Assembly (NCBI RefSeq): GCF_030730945.1
Contig: NZ_JAVAMS010000002.1
Span: forward strand, 1,147,025 to 1,211,024
Length of the DNA stretch: 64,000 nucleotides
Direction of reading: 5' to 3'
Source of the DNA: Aurantiacibacter poecillastricola
Lineage (GTDB): Bacteria > Pseudomonadota > Alphaproteobacteria > Sphingomonadales > Sphingomonadaceae
A program made the translations under genes and the position numbers. The first letter of the stretch is position 1. The number at the start of each line of letters is the position of its first letter. Shown in pieces: positions 26,160 through 33,205 of this stretch. The notes under the pieces were generated by a model, which was not told the origin of the DNA, ran no database searches, and saw nothing but the letters and a program-made list of their open reading frames with translations.

Positions 26160-26478
26160 CGTCGTCTCCCATGGGTCGGGGTGCAATGATACCGAGGCGC
26201 TCCAGCCGGCGCTGGTAGGCAGCGACGGTTTTATCACGCAAGGTAGTGTCGGGATGATGCGTAAGCAGCGCATCTAATGCGACAGTGATGAAGATGTTCT
26301 GGCGGACCGGATCGGTCGATGGAGTCCTCAGATCAGCTTCGGTTGCGCGATGCCAGGCATCGAAGATGCAATCGCAAACAACGATACTCGCGCTGACCCT
26401 GCGCTCGTCTGCTTGTTTCCTGATCCATTCGGCGATCAGGGGCGTGACATAGGTCACGAACCGGTGGTGTCTTTGCAT
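26149..26478 (-). CDS. Small protein upstream of traD, possible relaxosome accessory
   Basis: A 109-residue soluble protein. The first 45 residues (HHRFVTYVTPLIAEWIRKQAD, then RRVSASIVVCDCIFDAW) have the beta-strand plus two-helix look of ribbon-helix-helix proteins, which in other mobile elements bind oriT as relaxosome accessories. The similarity is only by eye. It is the first gene of the traD-traI operon, overlaps traD by eleven bases and has a RBS-like AAGGAA before its ATG. The upstream non-coding stretch, rich in inverted repeats, is where its target would be. Confidence 0.6.
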   Translation of the reverse strand: MQRHHRFVTYVTPLIAEWIRKQADERRVSASIVVCDCIFDAWHRATEADLRTPSTDPVRQNIFITVALDALLTHHPDTTLRDKTVAAYQRRLERLGIIAPRPMGDDDEA

Positions 26479-26495
26479 TTTTCCAAGTTCCTTGT

Positions 26496-26506
26496 GTTCA
26501 AAGAAC
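26496..26506. promoter_or_regulatory. GTTC-AAA-GAAC palindrome upstream of the traD operon
   Basis: A perfect inverted repeat 18 bases before the start of the 109-residue gene, preceded by another GTTC at 26487-26490. It could be an operator for the mobilisation operon. Spacing rules out a standard SOS box (five bases, not seven, between the two GTTC). Confidence 0.35.
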
Positions 26507-27060
26507 CTGGCTCACCCTTCGAAAGGCAAGTGCCACTCTAGGCCGCAGCACGGGGTGTAGGAAAACGGAAAATTCACATAGCTTTTCAGAAAATTAAACG
26601 GATCTGTGCCGACTCGGCACGGACGAGCGAGCAACTGGGCCGCATCCGGCACAGAAGATGACATCGGCGAAATTTCGTGAATTCGCGAAGCAATTCCGCG
26701 CCTTCCATTGCAGCACCCGCTGCGTACGGTGTGCCTGTCAAGTTCCAATGTGTGCGGGGCTTTTCAGGAGGCCCTGAGTTCCGTTCAATGGGTTGAATTC
26801 TAATCCTTATTCTTGGAGCGCGAGCAATTGTGTCCTCGTAGGGAAAAGCGAGATTCAGGGCGAAAATGCCGGTGGGCTACCAACTGGCCTTAGTTATGTG
26901 AGAATCCCCCTCGGCGGGTCATTCCCCAGGCGGGCCAATTGCCCGGTCGTTTGAGAGGATCATAGGGACCAGATAGCCATCACCGGACTGTCCCAAGATC
27001 GAATGGAGATGAGGTGCAGAACGATCGGGAATACCCATCTCTCCTAACCCTGCGAACAAG
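26507..27060. other. Non-coding region with inverted repeats, candidate oriT
   Basis: About 550 bases without a credible gene, upstream of the traD-traI operon. It contains a perfect palindrome GTGCCGA-C-TCGGCAC (26606-26620), a near-perfect 16-base palindrome centred on GAATTC (26674-26689), an A/T-rich patch at 26555-26605 and the left copy of the att-like repeat (26710-26735). Origins of transfer of MobF systems lie beside the relaxase operon and are built from such repeats. No nic sequence can be recognised by eye. Confidence 0.4.
26710..26735. repeat. Left copy of att-like direct repeat
   Basis: GCAGC-N4-GCTGC followed directly by a 12-base tail (GTACGGTGTGCC). The same 26-base arrangement, identical in all but the four central bases, recurs at 49001-49026, immediately beside two tyrosine recombinase genes. 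An inverted pair of GCAGC/GCTGC arms with a short centre is the usual form of a recombinase core site, so this is read as the left end of a 22.3-kb insertion. Confidence 0.6.
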
Positions 27061-27092
27061 AAAAAAGGCAGGAACCGTTCCCGGTCCCCGCC
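27061..27092 (-). terminator. Rho-independent terminator of the 73-residue gene (left copy)
   Basis: On the minus strand a ten-pair stem (two G-T pairs) with a six-base loop is followed by six T. It lies 12 bases after the stop codon of the 73-residue gene; the right copy of that gene has an equivalent terminator. Confidence 0.75.
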
Positions 27093-27104
27093 CTGATCCT
27101 ACGG

Positions 27105-27326
27105 TCAGAACTCATCGAGCATTGCCCCATGAACCGTATGCACCACGCGCGCTGCAAGATGCGCAGGAAGCGCGTTGTAGTCACCCTCATCCAAAGCAAA
27201 GTATCCGAGTTCTCGGTCCTCAACGATATGCTGATCGAAGAAGCTGTGCAACGCCCGACGCTCTGCCACAGCCAGCGCGGCAAAGTAGCGTTCCGAGTTC
27301 GAATTGATCCGAGCAATTGAAGCCAT
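27105..27326 (-). CDS. Small conserved 73-residue protein (left copy)
   Basis: A 73-residue soluble acidic protein whose last 50 residues are dominated by ALHSFFDQHIVED, GYFALDEGDYNALPAHL and a VVHTVHGAML helix. A paralogue at 49450-49671 has 55 of 73 residues identical, with nearly all differences in the first 16 residues, so the C-terminal two thirds are under selection. A strong AGGAGG site precedes the ATG and a terminator follows the stop. Both copies sit upstream of ssb in the same order. No function is known to me. Confidence 0.75.
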   Translation of the reverse strand: MASIARINSNSERYFAALAVAERRALHSFFDQHIVEDRELGYFALDEGDYNALPAHLAARVVHTVHGAMLDEF

Positions 27327-27563
27327 TGTATCCTCCTGATGTCTGCCGTTGACGGCAGGAGCAGGACGGATGGGCGTGCGGCCGGCGGGTCAGGGATCGC
27401 CCACTTGGGCGACCGCGAAGCGGCGGTAGGGGTAACGATTTTGTCGGACCGTAGCGTAGCGAAGGGGAGTCAAAATGGTGGGACCCTGCCGTCCTTGACG
27501 CGCCTGTTGCACGGCCATCAGAATGGGAGAACGTGAGCCAGGCCCCTCCCCTCCGGTCCCAAG
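27327..27563 (-). other. Conserved structured non-coding leader (left copy)
   Basis: About 200 bases (27343-27547) closely resemble the stretch upstream of the right copy of the 73-residue gene (49688-49890). Shared elements are a hairpin CTGCCGT-TG-ACGGCAG (27343-27358), a CGCCCA-CT-TGGGCG hairpin with a CCGC-GAA-GCGG hairpin directly after it (about 27398-27424), a cgattttgtc block and a ccgtccttgacgcgcc block. One pair in the first hairpin changes together between copies (C-G here, T-A there), which points to a real RNA or DNA structure. It is probably the 5' leader of the 73-residue gene. Confidence 0.55.
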
Positions 27564-28001
27564 CTAGATAGCTCCCGAGACCTTCTGCGCGACCTCTGTC
27601 AGCGTCGCCTGCAGGCGGTTGATCTCCGATAGGCTGGTCCCGCTGGGCACGTATCGCGTCACAAGAAATTCGCGCGACTGCGACATGGCATGCAGGTGTT
27701 CCCGCGTCCGCTTCCGCAGCACCAGCCCAAGCTCGACTGCGAGGTCCGCCCTTGCCGCGAGGTTGTGCTGGAGACCCCGGACCTCGCCCGCGCTGTGACC
27801 CGATCGGAGAAGGAATGCGTTGAGGTAAAGCTCGACCGCATGAATCGCGACCATGCGAAACGGCGCCCGCGACCTGGGTTCTCCGGGCCGTCCATTCTGC
27901 ACGAGAAGCTGGGCCGCGATCCGATACTCATTTGCAAGTGCCACAACCTCGGCTGCAGTCGCGGCCTCACCCGGATAGCAAACGATCGCCTGGTCAGTCA
28001 T
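27564..28001 (-). CDS. HEPN-like small helical protein
   Basis: A 145-residue protein starting at 28001. The central part (APFRMVAIHAVELYLNAFLL, then RGLQHNLAARADLAVELGL) has the helix pattern of HEPN-type proteins, many of which are RNases or nucleotide-binding partners in toxin and defence modules; a canonical R-x4-6-H active site is not clearly present, so it may be a non-catalytic member. It lies between the 73-residue gene and ssb on the left side only. In the right copy this place holds an unrelated 88-residue gene on the other strand. Confidence 0.6.
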   Translation of the reverse strand: MTDQAIVCYPGEAATAAEVVALANEYRIAAQLLVQNGRPGEPRSRAPFRMVAIHAVELYLNAFLLRSGHSAGEVRGLQHNLAARADLAVELGLVLRKRTREHLHAMSQSREFLVTRYVPSGTSLSEINRLQATLTEVAQKVSGAI

Positions 28002-28066
28002 GGCGCTCTTCGTAGCACCGCTTTTGCAAACGATTACTGAAAGTTCTTCGGCGTTCCATACGCGAG

Positions 28067-28101
28067 GAAGGGGCCCTGTCCGGCTGGGACAGGACCCCTT
28101 C
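28067..28101 (-). terminator. Hairpin terminator downstream of ssb (left copy)
   Basis: GAAGGGG-CC-CTGTC pairs with GACAG-GA-CCCCTTC. It follows the ssb stop by 25 bases. No long T-tract is present. The same hairpin, slightly altered, follows the right ssb copy at 50294-50321. Confidence 0.5.
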
Positions 28102-28125
28102 GGGAGGCGAGATCGAGGTGAGAGT

Positions 28126-28524
28126 TCAGTCGATCTCGGGAGCGTCCTGGTTGTCGTGATCGTCACCGCTGCCGTTGCCGCGCGAGAGGAAGTCGACCTT
28201 GTCGGCGAGGATCTCGGTGCCGTAGCGCGTGCCCCCGTCCTTGTCCTCCCACTGGGTGTAGTGGATGCGGCCCTGAACACTGACCAGCTGGCCCTTGGAA
28301 CAGTACTGGCCGACGGTCTTGGCGAGGCCGTTGAAGCAGGTAACCCGGTGGAACTCGCTTTCCTTGGCGGTGTAGCCGTTCTCGTCCTTGTAGGTCTTGC
28401 CGTCCTTGTCCCGCGCAGGGCGATCGGTGACGACAGTGATCCCGGTGACATTGGTGCCGCCCTTGGTCTCGCGGGTGTCGGGATCGCGGGCGATGCGGCC
28501 GGTAATGATGGCGATATTGGTCAT
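28126..28524 (-). CDS. ssb: Single-stranded DNA-binding protein (left copy)
   Basis: A 132-residue SSB with an OB-fold core (TNIAIITGRIARDPDTRETKG..., EFHRVTCFNGLAKTVGQYCSKG, L-V-S-V-Q-G-R-I) and a short acidic tail. The tail ends in EID and lacks the usual C-terminal DDDIPF-type peptide, so it may not recruit the standard SSB partners. It binds single strands, for example the incoming strand during conjugation. The right copy at 50349-50747 has 126 of 132 residues identical. It has its own hairpin-bearing leader and terminator. Confidence 0.9.
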   Translation of the reverse strand: MTNIAIITGRIARDPDTRETKGGTNVTGITVVTDRPARDKDGKTYKDENGYTAKESEFHRVTCFNGLAKTVGQYCSKGQLVSVQGRIHYTQWEDKDGGTRYGTEILADKVDFLSRGNGSGDDHDNQDAPEID

Positions 28525-28549
28525 GATGGTAGTCCTTCAGTTCCTTAAA

Positions 28550-28566
28550 CCGGAGACCATCTCCGG
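28550..28566 (-). promoter_or_regulatory. Hairpin in the ssb leader (left copy)
   Basis: CCGGAGA-CCA-TCTCCGG, a perfect seven-pair hairpin 25 bases before the ssb start. It is identical in the right copy (50774-50790), close enough to the ribosome binding site to affect translation. Confidence 0.5.
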
Positions 28567-28792
28567 CTTGCGAACATCCAGAAGAAGCAGGGCATGGGAG
28601 GACTGCACCGCAGGGGCAAAGCTCCAAGGGAAACCTGTTCATGACGGGTGGTGCGGGCAGGCAGCGCAGCTGCCAACACGGCCGGAAAGGAACGGGTTGC
28701 CGTCCTCAGCTGACCTGGTTCAGGACTGTTCGCGACTAAAGCCGGATGGGTATCGGGTGTGGGTCTGCAGGCTCACTTGACCTTTCCTGCAA
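28567..28792. other. Conserved non-coding spacer upstream of ssb (left copy)
   Basis: About 225 bases that align with 50791-51015 in the right copy, with most positions conserved although no frame is shared. It presumably contains the ssb promoter; no individual element can be named. Confidence 0.4.
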
Positions 28793-28938
28793 TCAGCTAA
28801 CGCCATCGCCCTCCGATGCCTCCAGGAGATCCATGAAGTTGCAGGCTGCTTCTCGGTCTTGCTCGTTCTCGAACGCCACATCGAGATCGGGGGCTGACCC
28901 GAACATGTGCAGGAACGATCACAGGGCAAAGTGCTCAG
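28793..28938 (-). pseudogene. Decayed copy of the 89-residue gene
   Basis: The minus strand encodes the C-terminal part of the 89-residue protein found intact at 51020-51289 (F-A-L, then S-F-L-H-M-F-G-S-A-P-D-L-D-V-A-F-E-N). The tryptophan codon between F-A-L and S-F-L is a TGA at 28919-28921 where the intact copy has TGG. Sequence similarity ends upstream of about 28938, so the N-terminal half is missing. The gene is broken twice, by truncation and by a stop codon. Confidence 0.75.
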
Positions 28939-28996
28939 CGGCAGCGTAATTTGAGGCAGATAAGTCCGTACTGCGCCCTCTAGGTAGCCTTTCGAC

Positions 28997-29122
28997 ATGG
29001 CTCGCATCGTCCTTAAAAGTGGTCGTCCGTCGGGCCGATGGACCGCAGTGCAGGAGCAGGATCAAAACGCCGTCGCTGCTGGTGAATCGGAAGTCGCGGT
29101 TGGCACGCGCATCGCTGCATAG
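28997..29122 (+). CDS. Possible 41-residue peptide
   Basis: A short frame beginning MARIVLKSGRPSGRW and ending TRIAA in the space between the pseudogene and gajB. It has no good ribosome binding site, and no family is recognised; it could be a remnant. It is the only plausible frame in this gap. Confidence 0.2.
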   Translation: MARIVLKSGRPSGRWTAVQEQDQNAVAAGESEVAVGTRIAA

Positions 29123-29179
29123 TTCAACGATGACCTGGGGCTCGTACTAGCGGCCTGTCCAACATGCGCTGCCACTTGA

Positions 29180-30856
29180 TCACATGGCTACCGCGCTGGC
29201 CCCGAAAAGCGCCTCGATTTTGGCCTGGGCCCCAACCCCGAGGTCAGCCACAATCAGCTTGTCTTTGGCGCGCGAGCAACAAACATAGAAGAGGTGGCGG
29301 GTTCTCCGCTCCCGGCTTTCGCTGGTGTCGGTTCCTGCCAGCAGCTTGCCAAACGAGTATTGGTTCCAGTTCGCGCCAGCGTCATCCAAAACCACGATCA
29401 CGTTCTGAAATTCATCGCCTTTCACGCCGTGTTTGGTTGAGAACGGCATGCTGTTTTCCAGCACGGCGCGGTAACGACTGACTTCCAGATAGGGCACCGC
29501 CAGAAGAAGATCCAGAAAGGCCTGATGCGCTGCCTCGGGCGATCCTGCCTCGGCAGCCACCACAGGGCCTGCCACGGCCGCTTCCAAGTCATCAAGGAGT
29601 GTGACCAATTGCGCTGCCCGCAGATGCATTAAGATTGCTTCAATCGTTCCTCCGGCATCAATTAGTTTGATGAGGTCATCTAGGGCCGCCTTCACTCGCG
29701 CCTTCTCGGCTGCCCCCGCGATCGGGATCGGGCGTTCCTTCAATGAACTGATAGCGCGCCCCACCCGCCCTTCACGCCAAGCAGTAATAAATGGCTCGAC
29801 TTTTTTAAGGAAGAAGGCTGCAATCGGGTCTTCGCCGCTCTGAAACTTATCTTGCGCAAAGCTTCCCCGACTGGCGAAGGCTGCCAATAGATCGGCATAT
29901 CCGGCCTTGCGGGCGATAAGGCGGTGAGTGAGGAATAGAACCTTCAACTCGCCCTGTACACTCCAGCCGAAGACATCCTGCGCTTTCTGGACGGCGAGTT
30001 CGGCAATGTCCGCGTCCGGAGCCGTGCCGGTGAGACTGACATACACCGCGCCCCCCGGTAAATTGGCACCCGCTGGCTCCTGCTGAATGTCAGTTCGGAC
30101 CTTGTTGAGAACGTCGATCACCGCCTTGGAGCACCGATAGTTCTCCTCCTTCTTGATTTGAACCAGCTGTGCCTGCTGATCGGCCGACAATTCGCCGACC
30201 CCTCCCGAATAGATGTTCTGCATCTTGTCGCCAAAGAAACCGATCAGCGGGGGATGCTCTGTCTTAAGAAGATGATCCAACAGGGCGGAGACAACCAGCG
30301 GATCAGTGTCCTGGTATTCGTCTACAAATATGAACGGGAATCGAGCGGCGACCACTTTCGATAAAAGCGGATGGTCGTGGAACATAATGTGAGCCACGCC
30401 CAAAAGGTCGTCGTGAAAAATTCGGCCTTCCAAGAAGTTTGCGCCGCGATCGGAGTAGGCGATCGTCGGTACCGTCTTTAAAGCTTCTGCCAATTCCTCC
30501 TGATCTTGCTTTCTGCGGCTGCTTGCAGGCAACCGGTCATTGAACGCAAGAAGGGCGGGCCTCAGCTCTTTCTGAAAGTTTTTGATCGAGGCCCATAAGA
30601 AGTCGTGGATCGTTGAGACCACAAACAAGGGGTCGTGCTCTGTACGCTCGATGATCTCATTCTTTGCTACATTCGTGAAAGTAATGCACGCCACACGCTG
30701 GCCTTCCCCGATAACGCTCGAACGGTCCGGTCCTCGAATGAAATCAAGAGCGCGAATGAGGGACGATGTTTTGCCCGAGCCCGCCCCGGCGTCGATCAGG
30801 AAGCTCTGTCGCGTGTGCAGACAATCCAGGATTTTTTCGTCCGCTTCCGTCATCAT
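29180..30856 (-). CDS. gajB: GajB, UvrD-like helicase of a Gabija system
   Basis: A 558-residue superfamily 1 helicase. Walker A AGAGSGKT is at residues 23-30, followed by VACITFTNVAKNEI (motif Ia), Walker B FIFVDEYQDTDP, GFFGDKMQNIYSG (motif III), NYRCSK (motif IV) and the C-terminal TKHGVKGDEFQNVIV and YVCCSRAKDKLIV motifs. A small UvrD-like helicase translated directly after an OLD-family nuclease is the definition of Gabija. GajB senses DNA ends produced during phage infection and activates GajA. Its ATG overlaps the gajA stop (ATGA at 30853-30856), so the subunits are coupled. Confidence 0.9.
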   Translation of the reverse strand: MMTEADEKILDCLHTRQSFLIDAGAGSGKTSSLIRALDFIRGPDRSSVIGEGQRVACITFTNVAKNEIIERTEHDPLFVVSTIHDFLWASIKNFQKELRPALLAFNDRLPASSRRKQDQEELAEALKTVPTIAYSDRGANFLEGRIFHDDLLGVAHIMFHDHPLLSKVVAARFPFIFVDEYQDTDPLVVSALLDHLLKTEHPPLIGFFGDKMQNIYSGGVGELSADQQAQLVQIKKEENYRCSKAVIDVLNKVRTDIQQEPAGANLPGGAVYVSLTGTAPDADIAELAVQKAQDVFGWSVQGELKVLFLTHRLIARKAGYADLLAAFASRGSFAQDKFQSGEDPIAAFFLKKVEPFITAWREGRVGRAISSLKERPIPIAGAAEKARVKAALDDLIKLIDAGGTIEAILMHLRAAQLVTLLDDLEAAVAGPVVAAEAGSPEAAHQAFLDLLLAVPYLEVSRYRAVLENSMPFSTKHGVKGDEFQNVIVVLDDAGANWNQYSFGKLLAGTDTSESRERRTRHLFYVCCSRAKDKLIVADLGVGAQAKIEALFGASAVAM

Positions 30857-32850
30857 TTTGCGGGATGCTCGGCCAGCCATTGGAGGCCTTGTTGAATATA
30901 GAGGGGAATCTCCCAGCCTGGTGCGCCCATCAGATCGAGGGCGAAATCGACCTTCCCGAGCTTGCCGCTCAACTCCCACGCTTGTGCTGTCAGGCCTGCG
31001 TCTATCGCTTTCTTGACGGCAGCCTTAGTCGTGCTGAGCTTGGCATGATTGTCAGTCAGCCAAGTGATGTTGGCGTAGATGAATGCTTCCTCGAATGAAC
31101 GACCACAATGCCCGTCCTGGGTGACCTGATAGGCAACCCGAATGCAGCCTTGCGTCTTGGCCGCATTATCGCAGGCTTGCAATTCTTCGACGGTTTCCTT
31201 CTCGGGAATCCATTTGCGGAGACAGGCGTTGCTAGTGCTTTTCCCCGTCGCGACCGGGCATTTTTTTCCTCCGTCATCGACCGAGTCCAGGTCGGTAATG
31301 ATCAGGCTCGGAATGCCAAGAAAGTCGATGATCGGCTTAAACTTATGGGCGTGCCCCCCGCCCACCTCAGAAATGCTGACATACTGACTTCCGAGCGTCT
31401 CGCAGCCAGCCACCTTGGCTTGCTCCTCAATCATCATTGGGAGCAGCAGCCGCTCGACCTGGCCTTCCACGAAGATGGCCTTGTCCGCGAAAAACAGATC
31501 GCAATGAGTCAGTCGAACATAGCGGCGCAGGAAGTCGAGAAGGTCGGGGTTGTGTGGTGGCAGCGGTAGCTGCGAAAGGTCCTGCATGACGACCTGACGG
31601 CCAACCCTGCGGAAATAGCGCACGGGCTCGAACTCAGAATGAGCGATCATGTGGGACGAGTGTGTGGAGAGCAGAACTTGTGCTGTCGTCCCTCCGTCCG
31701 TTTCCAAAACCTTCGAAATCTCGCTGATGAAAACCGTCTGCATCTGCGGGTGCAGGTGCGCCTCGGGTTCTTCAATCGCGATTATATGAACGCGCGGCTT
31801 GTCGCCCATCGTCGCGTCGATCGCAGCGCGGAAGGACTCCAGCTGCAGGACAATGTAAATCAGGTTTTTGTAGCCGAGCCCGTTATATTTTTCGGGCAGC
31901 TCGAACTCCTCCATTACTCCTTCTTTTTCGGCGTGTTCGCTGGCATAATATATTCGCGCATTGTCACGGTAAATTGTTTCTGCGCTCAGTTCAGCACGTA
32001 CCCTCAGGTCCGGCGCTTTTTGGCCTGGCGGATAGCCAAAACTCTGAAGGCGCTTCGTCAAACGGCCAAAGGCTTTGCCGTACATCCCCGTAAGGTCGCC
32101 TGCGCTCGCCGTGAGTGCATCTTCGATCGCTTGATAACCGGCAGCGTCATCGACCCGATAGAAGCGTTCGTAATGATCGTGGAGAAGTTTTGAGAGCTTC
32201 GCGGACCGGCTTCCCTCATCGTCATCGACGTGCCGCTGAGCGGGCACGATGTCGATGCGCAGTAGGGATTTCAGCAAATTGCCGTCTTCGAGTTGTTCCA
32301 CTTCTTTGCCGTCAGGGGACACTTTGAAGAAAACGCGTTTGAAATGATCTCTGAACGTCTCTTTCAGATAGTCGCACAGCGAGACGTCTTTGCGAGGCCT
32401 GGCCCCAAACTCGTCGAGAAGCTTTTTCGCGTTCTCCAGTCGATAGTCGATCCGCATGCGCACTCTGCTTGTGCCAGGCGTAAGGTCCATCAAAAGCTTG
32501 GTGGCTGCAACGAGGTCGGCGGGATCTTCGCCATAGGAAAAGGTCAGATCGAGCCGCATACGCGGTGTAAGCCGCCTAAGCAGCTCAATCTTCTTTTCTG
32601 GATCAGCTTCAGCCGCAACCTTTCGCTCGATCCGCTTCAGGTCCCGGTGGCGAAGCTGAGAGAGGTCGTGGAAGGAGATTTTAGGAGCCTCGGCTCCTTG
32701 CCCGATAAACAGCCGGAGAGCCTCCATTACTGAGGTTTTCCCGCTATTGTTCGGCCCCACCAAAATGGTCGTCGTTTTGTCCTGGGCGAGATCGATTGAG
32801 AGTCGGCGCAGCAACCTGAAGTTTCGGATCTTAATGTTCTCAAGGCGCAT
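30853..32850 (-). CDS. gajA: GajA, OLD-family ATPase-nuclease of a Gabija system
   Basis: A 665-residue protein. The N-terminal ABC-type ATPase domain has Walker A VGPNNSGKTS at 31-40, and IIAIEEPEAHLHPQMQ plus L-L-S-T-H-S-S-H supply the signature and H-loop regions. The C-terminal TOPRIM nuclease shows the catalytic glutamate in KAIFVEGQVERLLLP and the acidic D-L-D in LIITDLDSVDD. Gabija GajA is a site-specific nickase held inactive by nucleotides and released when phage replication depletes NTPs. It is longer than the about 580 residues of the Bacillus protein. gajB follows with a four-base overlap. Confidence 0.9.
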   Translation of the reverse strand: MRLENIKIRNFRLLRRLSIDLAQDKTTTILVGPNNSGKTSVMEALRLFIGQGAEAPKISFHDLSQLRHRDLKRIERKVAAEADPEKKIELLRRLTPRMRLDLTFSYGEDPADLVAATKLLMDLTPGTSRVRMRIDYRLENAKKLLDEFGARPRKDVSLCDYLKETFRDHFKRVFFKVSPDGKEVEQLEDGNLLKSLLRIDIVPAQRHVDDDEGSRSAKLSKLLHDHYERFYRVDDAAGYQAIEDALTASAGDLTGMYGKAFGRLTKRLQSFGYPPGQKAPDLRVRAELSAETIYRDNARIYYASEHAEKEGVMEEFELPEKYNGLGYKNLIYIVLQLESFRAAIDATMGDKPRVHIIAIEEPEAHLHPQMQTVFISEISKVLETDGGTTAQVLLSTHSSHMIAHSEFEPVRYFRRVGRQVVMQDLSQLPLPPHNPDLLDFLRRYVRLTHCDLFFADKAIFVEGQVERLLLPMMIEEQAKVAGCETLGSQYVSISEVGGGHAHKFKPIIDFLGIPSLIITDLDSVDDGGKKCPVATGKSTSNACLRKWIPEKETVEELQACDNAAKTQGCIRVAYQVTQDGHCGRSFEEAFIYANITWLTDNHAKLSTTKAAVKKAIDAGLTAQAWELSGKLGKVDFALDLMGAPGWEIPLYIQQGLQWLAEHPAK

Positions 32851-33205
32851 GCGGTCATTATCTCAAATGGCTCGAAGATCTCGAAGGTGACTGTAGGGCC
32901 ATCCTGACACAAGGGGGGAGTAGTTTGCTATCGAATTGAACCGGAATCGCCTGTCACTCGATCCCGGGTGGCTTGATGAATTCCGTGATCAGCCGGCGAG
33001 CGCGGTGCACTGATCGCTAAACGGGTCACCTGGCTACGGTCCGCTTTCGGTCCAAGGCGTGGCATATCCCGCTCGGGCTCCTTTCCTCTGGGCTTCGAGG
33101 CAGACCTTGGGCGTGGGACGCGGTCGTTCATTGTGCATGACAATCACAGTTTGGGTGTAAGTCGATGTAAGTTCGGCTACTCCACTCAAGGTATGGAGGG
33201 TCTTA
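32851..33205. other. Intergenic region between gajA and the type IIG gene
   Basis: 355 bases between divergent genes. It must contain both promoters. No frame, hairpin or repeat stands out except a GGAGGG site at 33195-33200 that belongs to the next gene. Confidence 0.5.

Noticed and set aside
26487..26499. Second SOS box (GTTC-N5-GTTC) upstream of the traD operon
   Set aside because: The spacer is five rather than seven bases, so it does not fit the alphaproteobacterial LexA operator.
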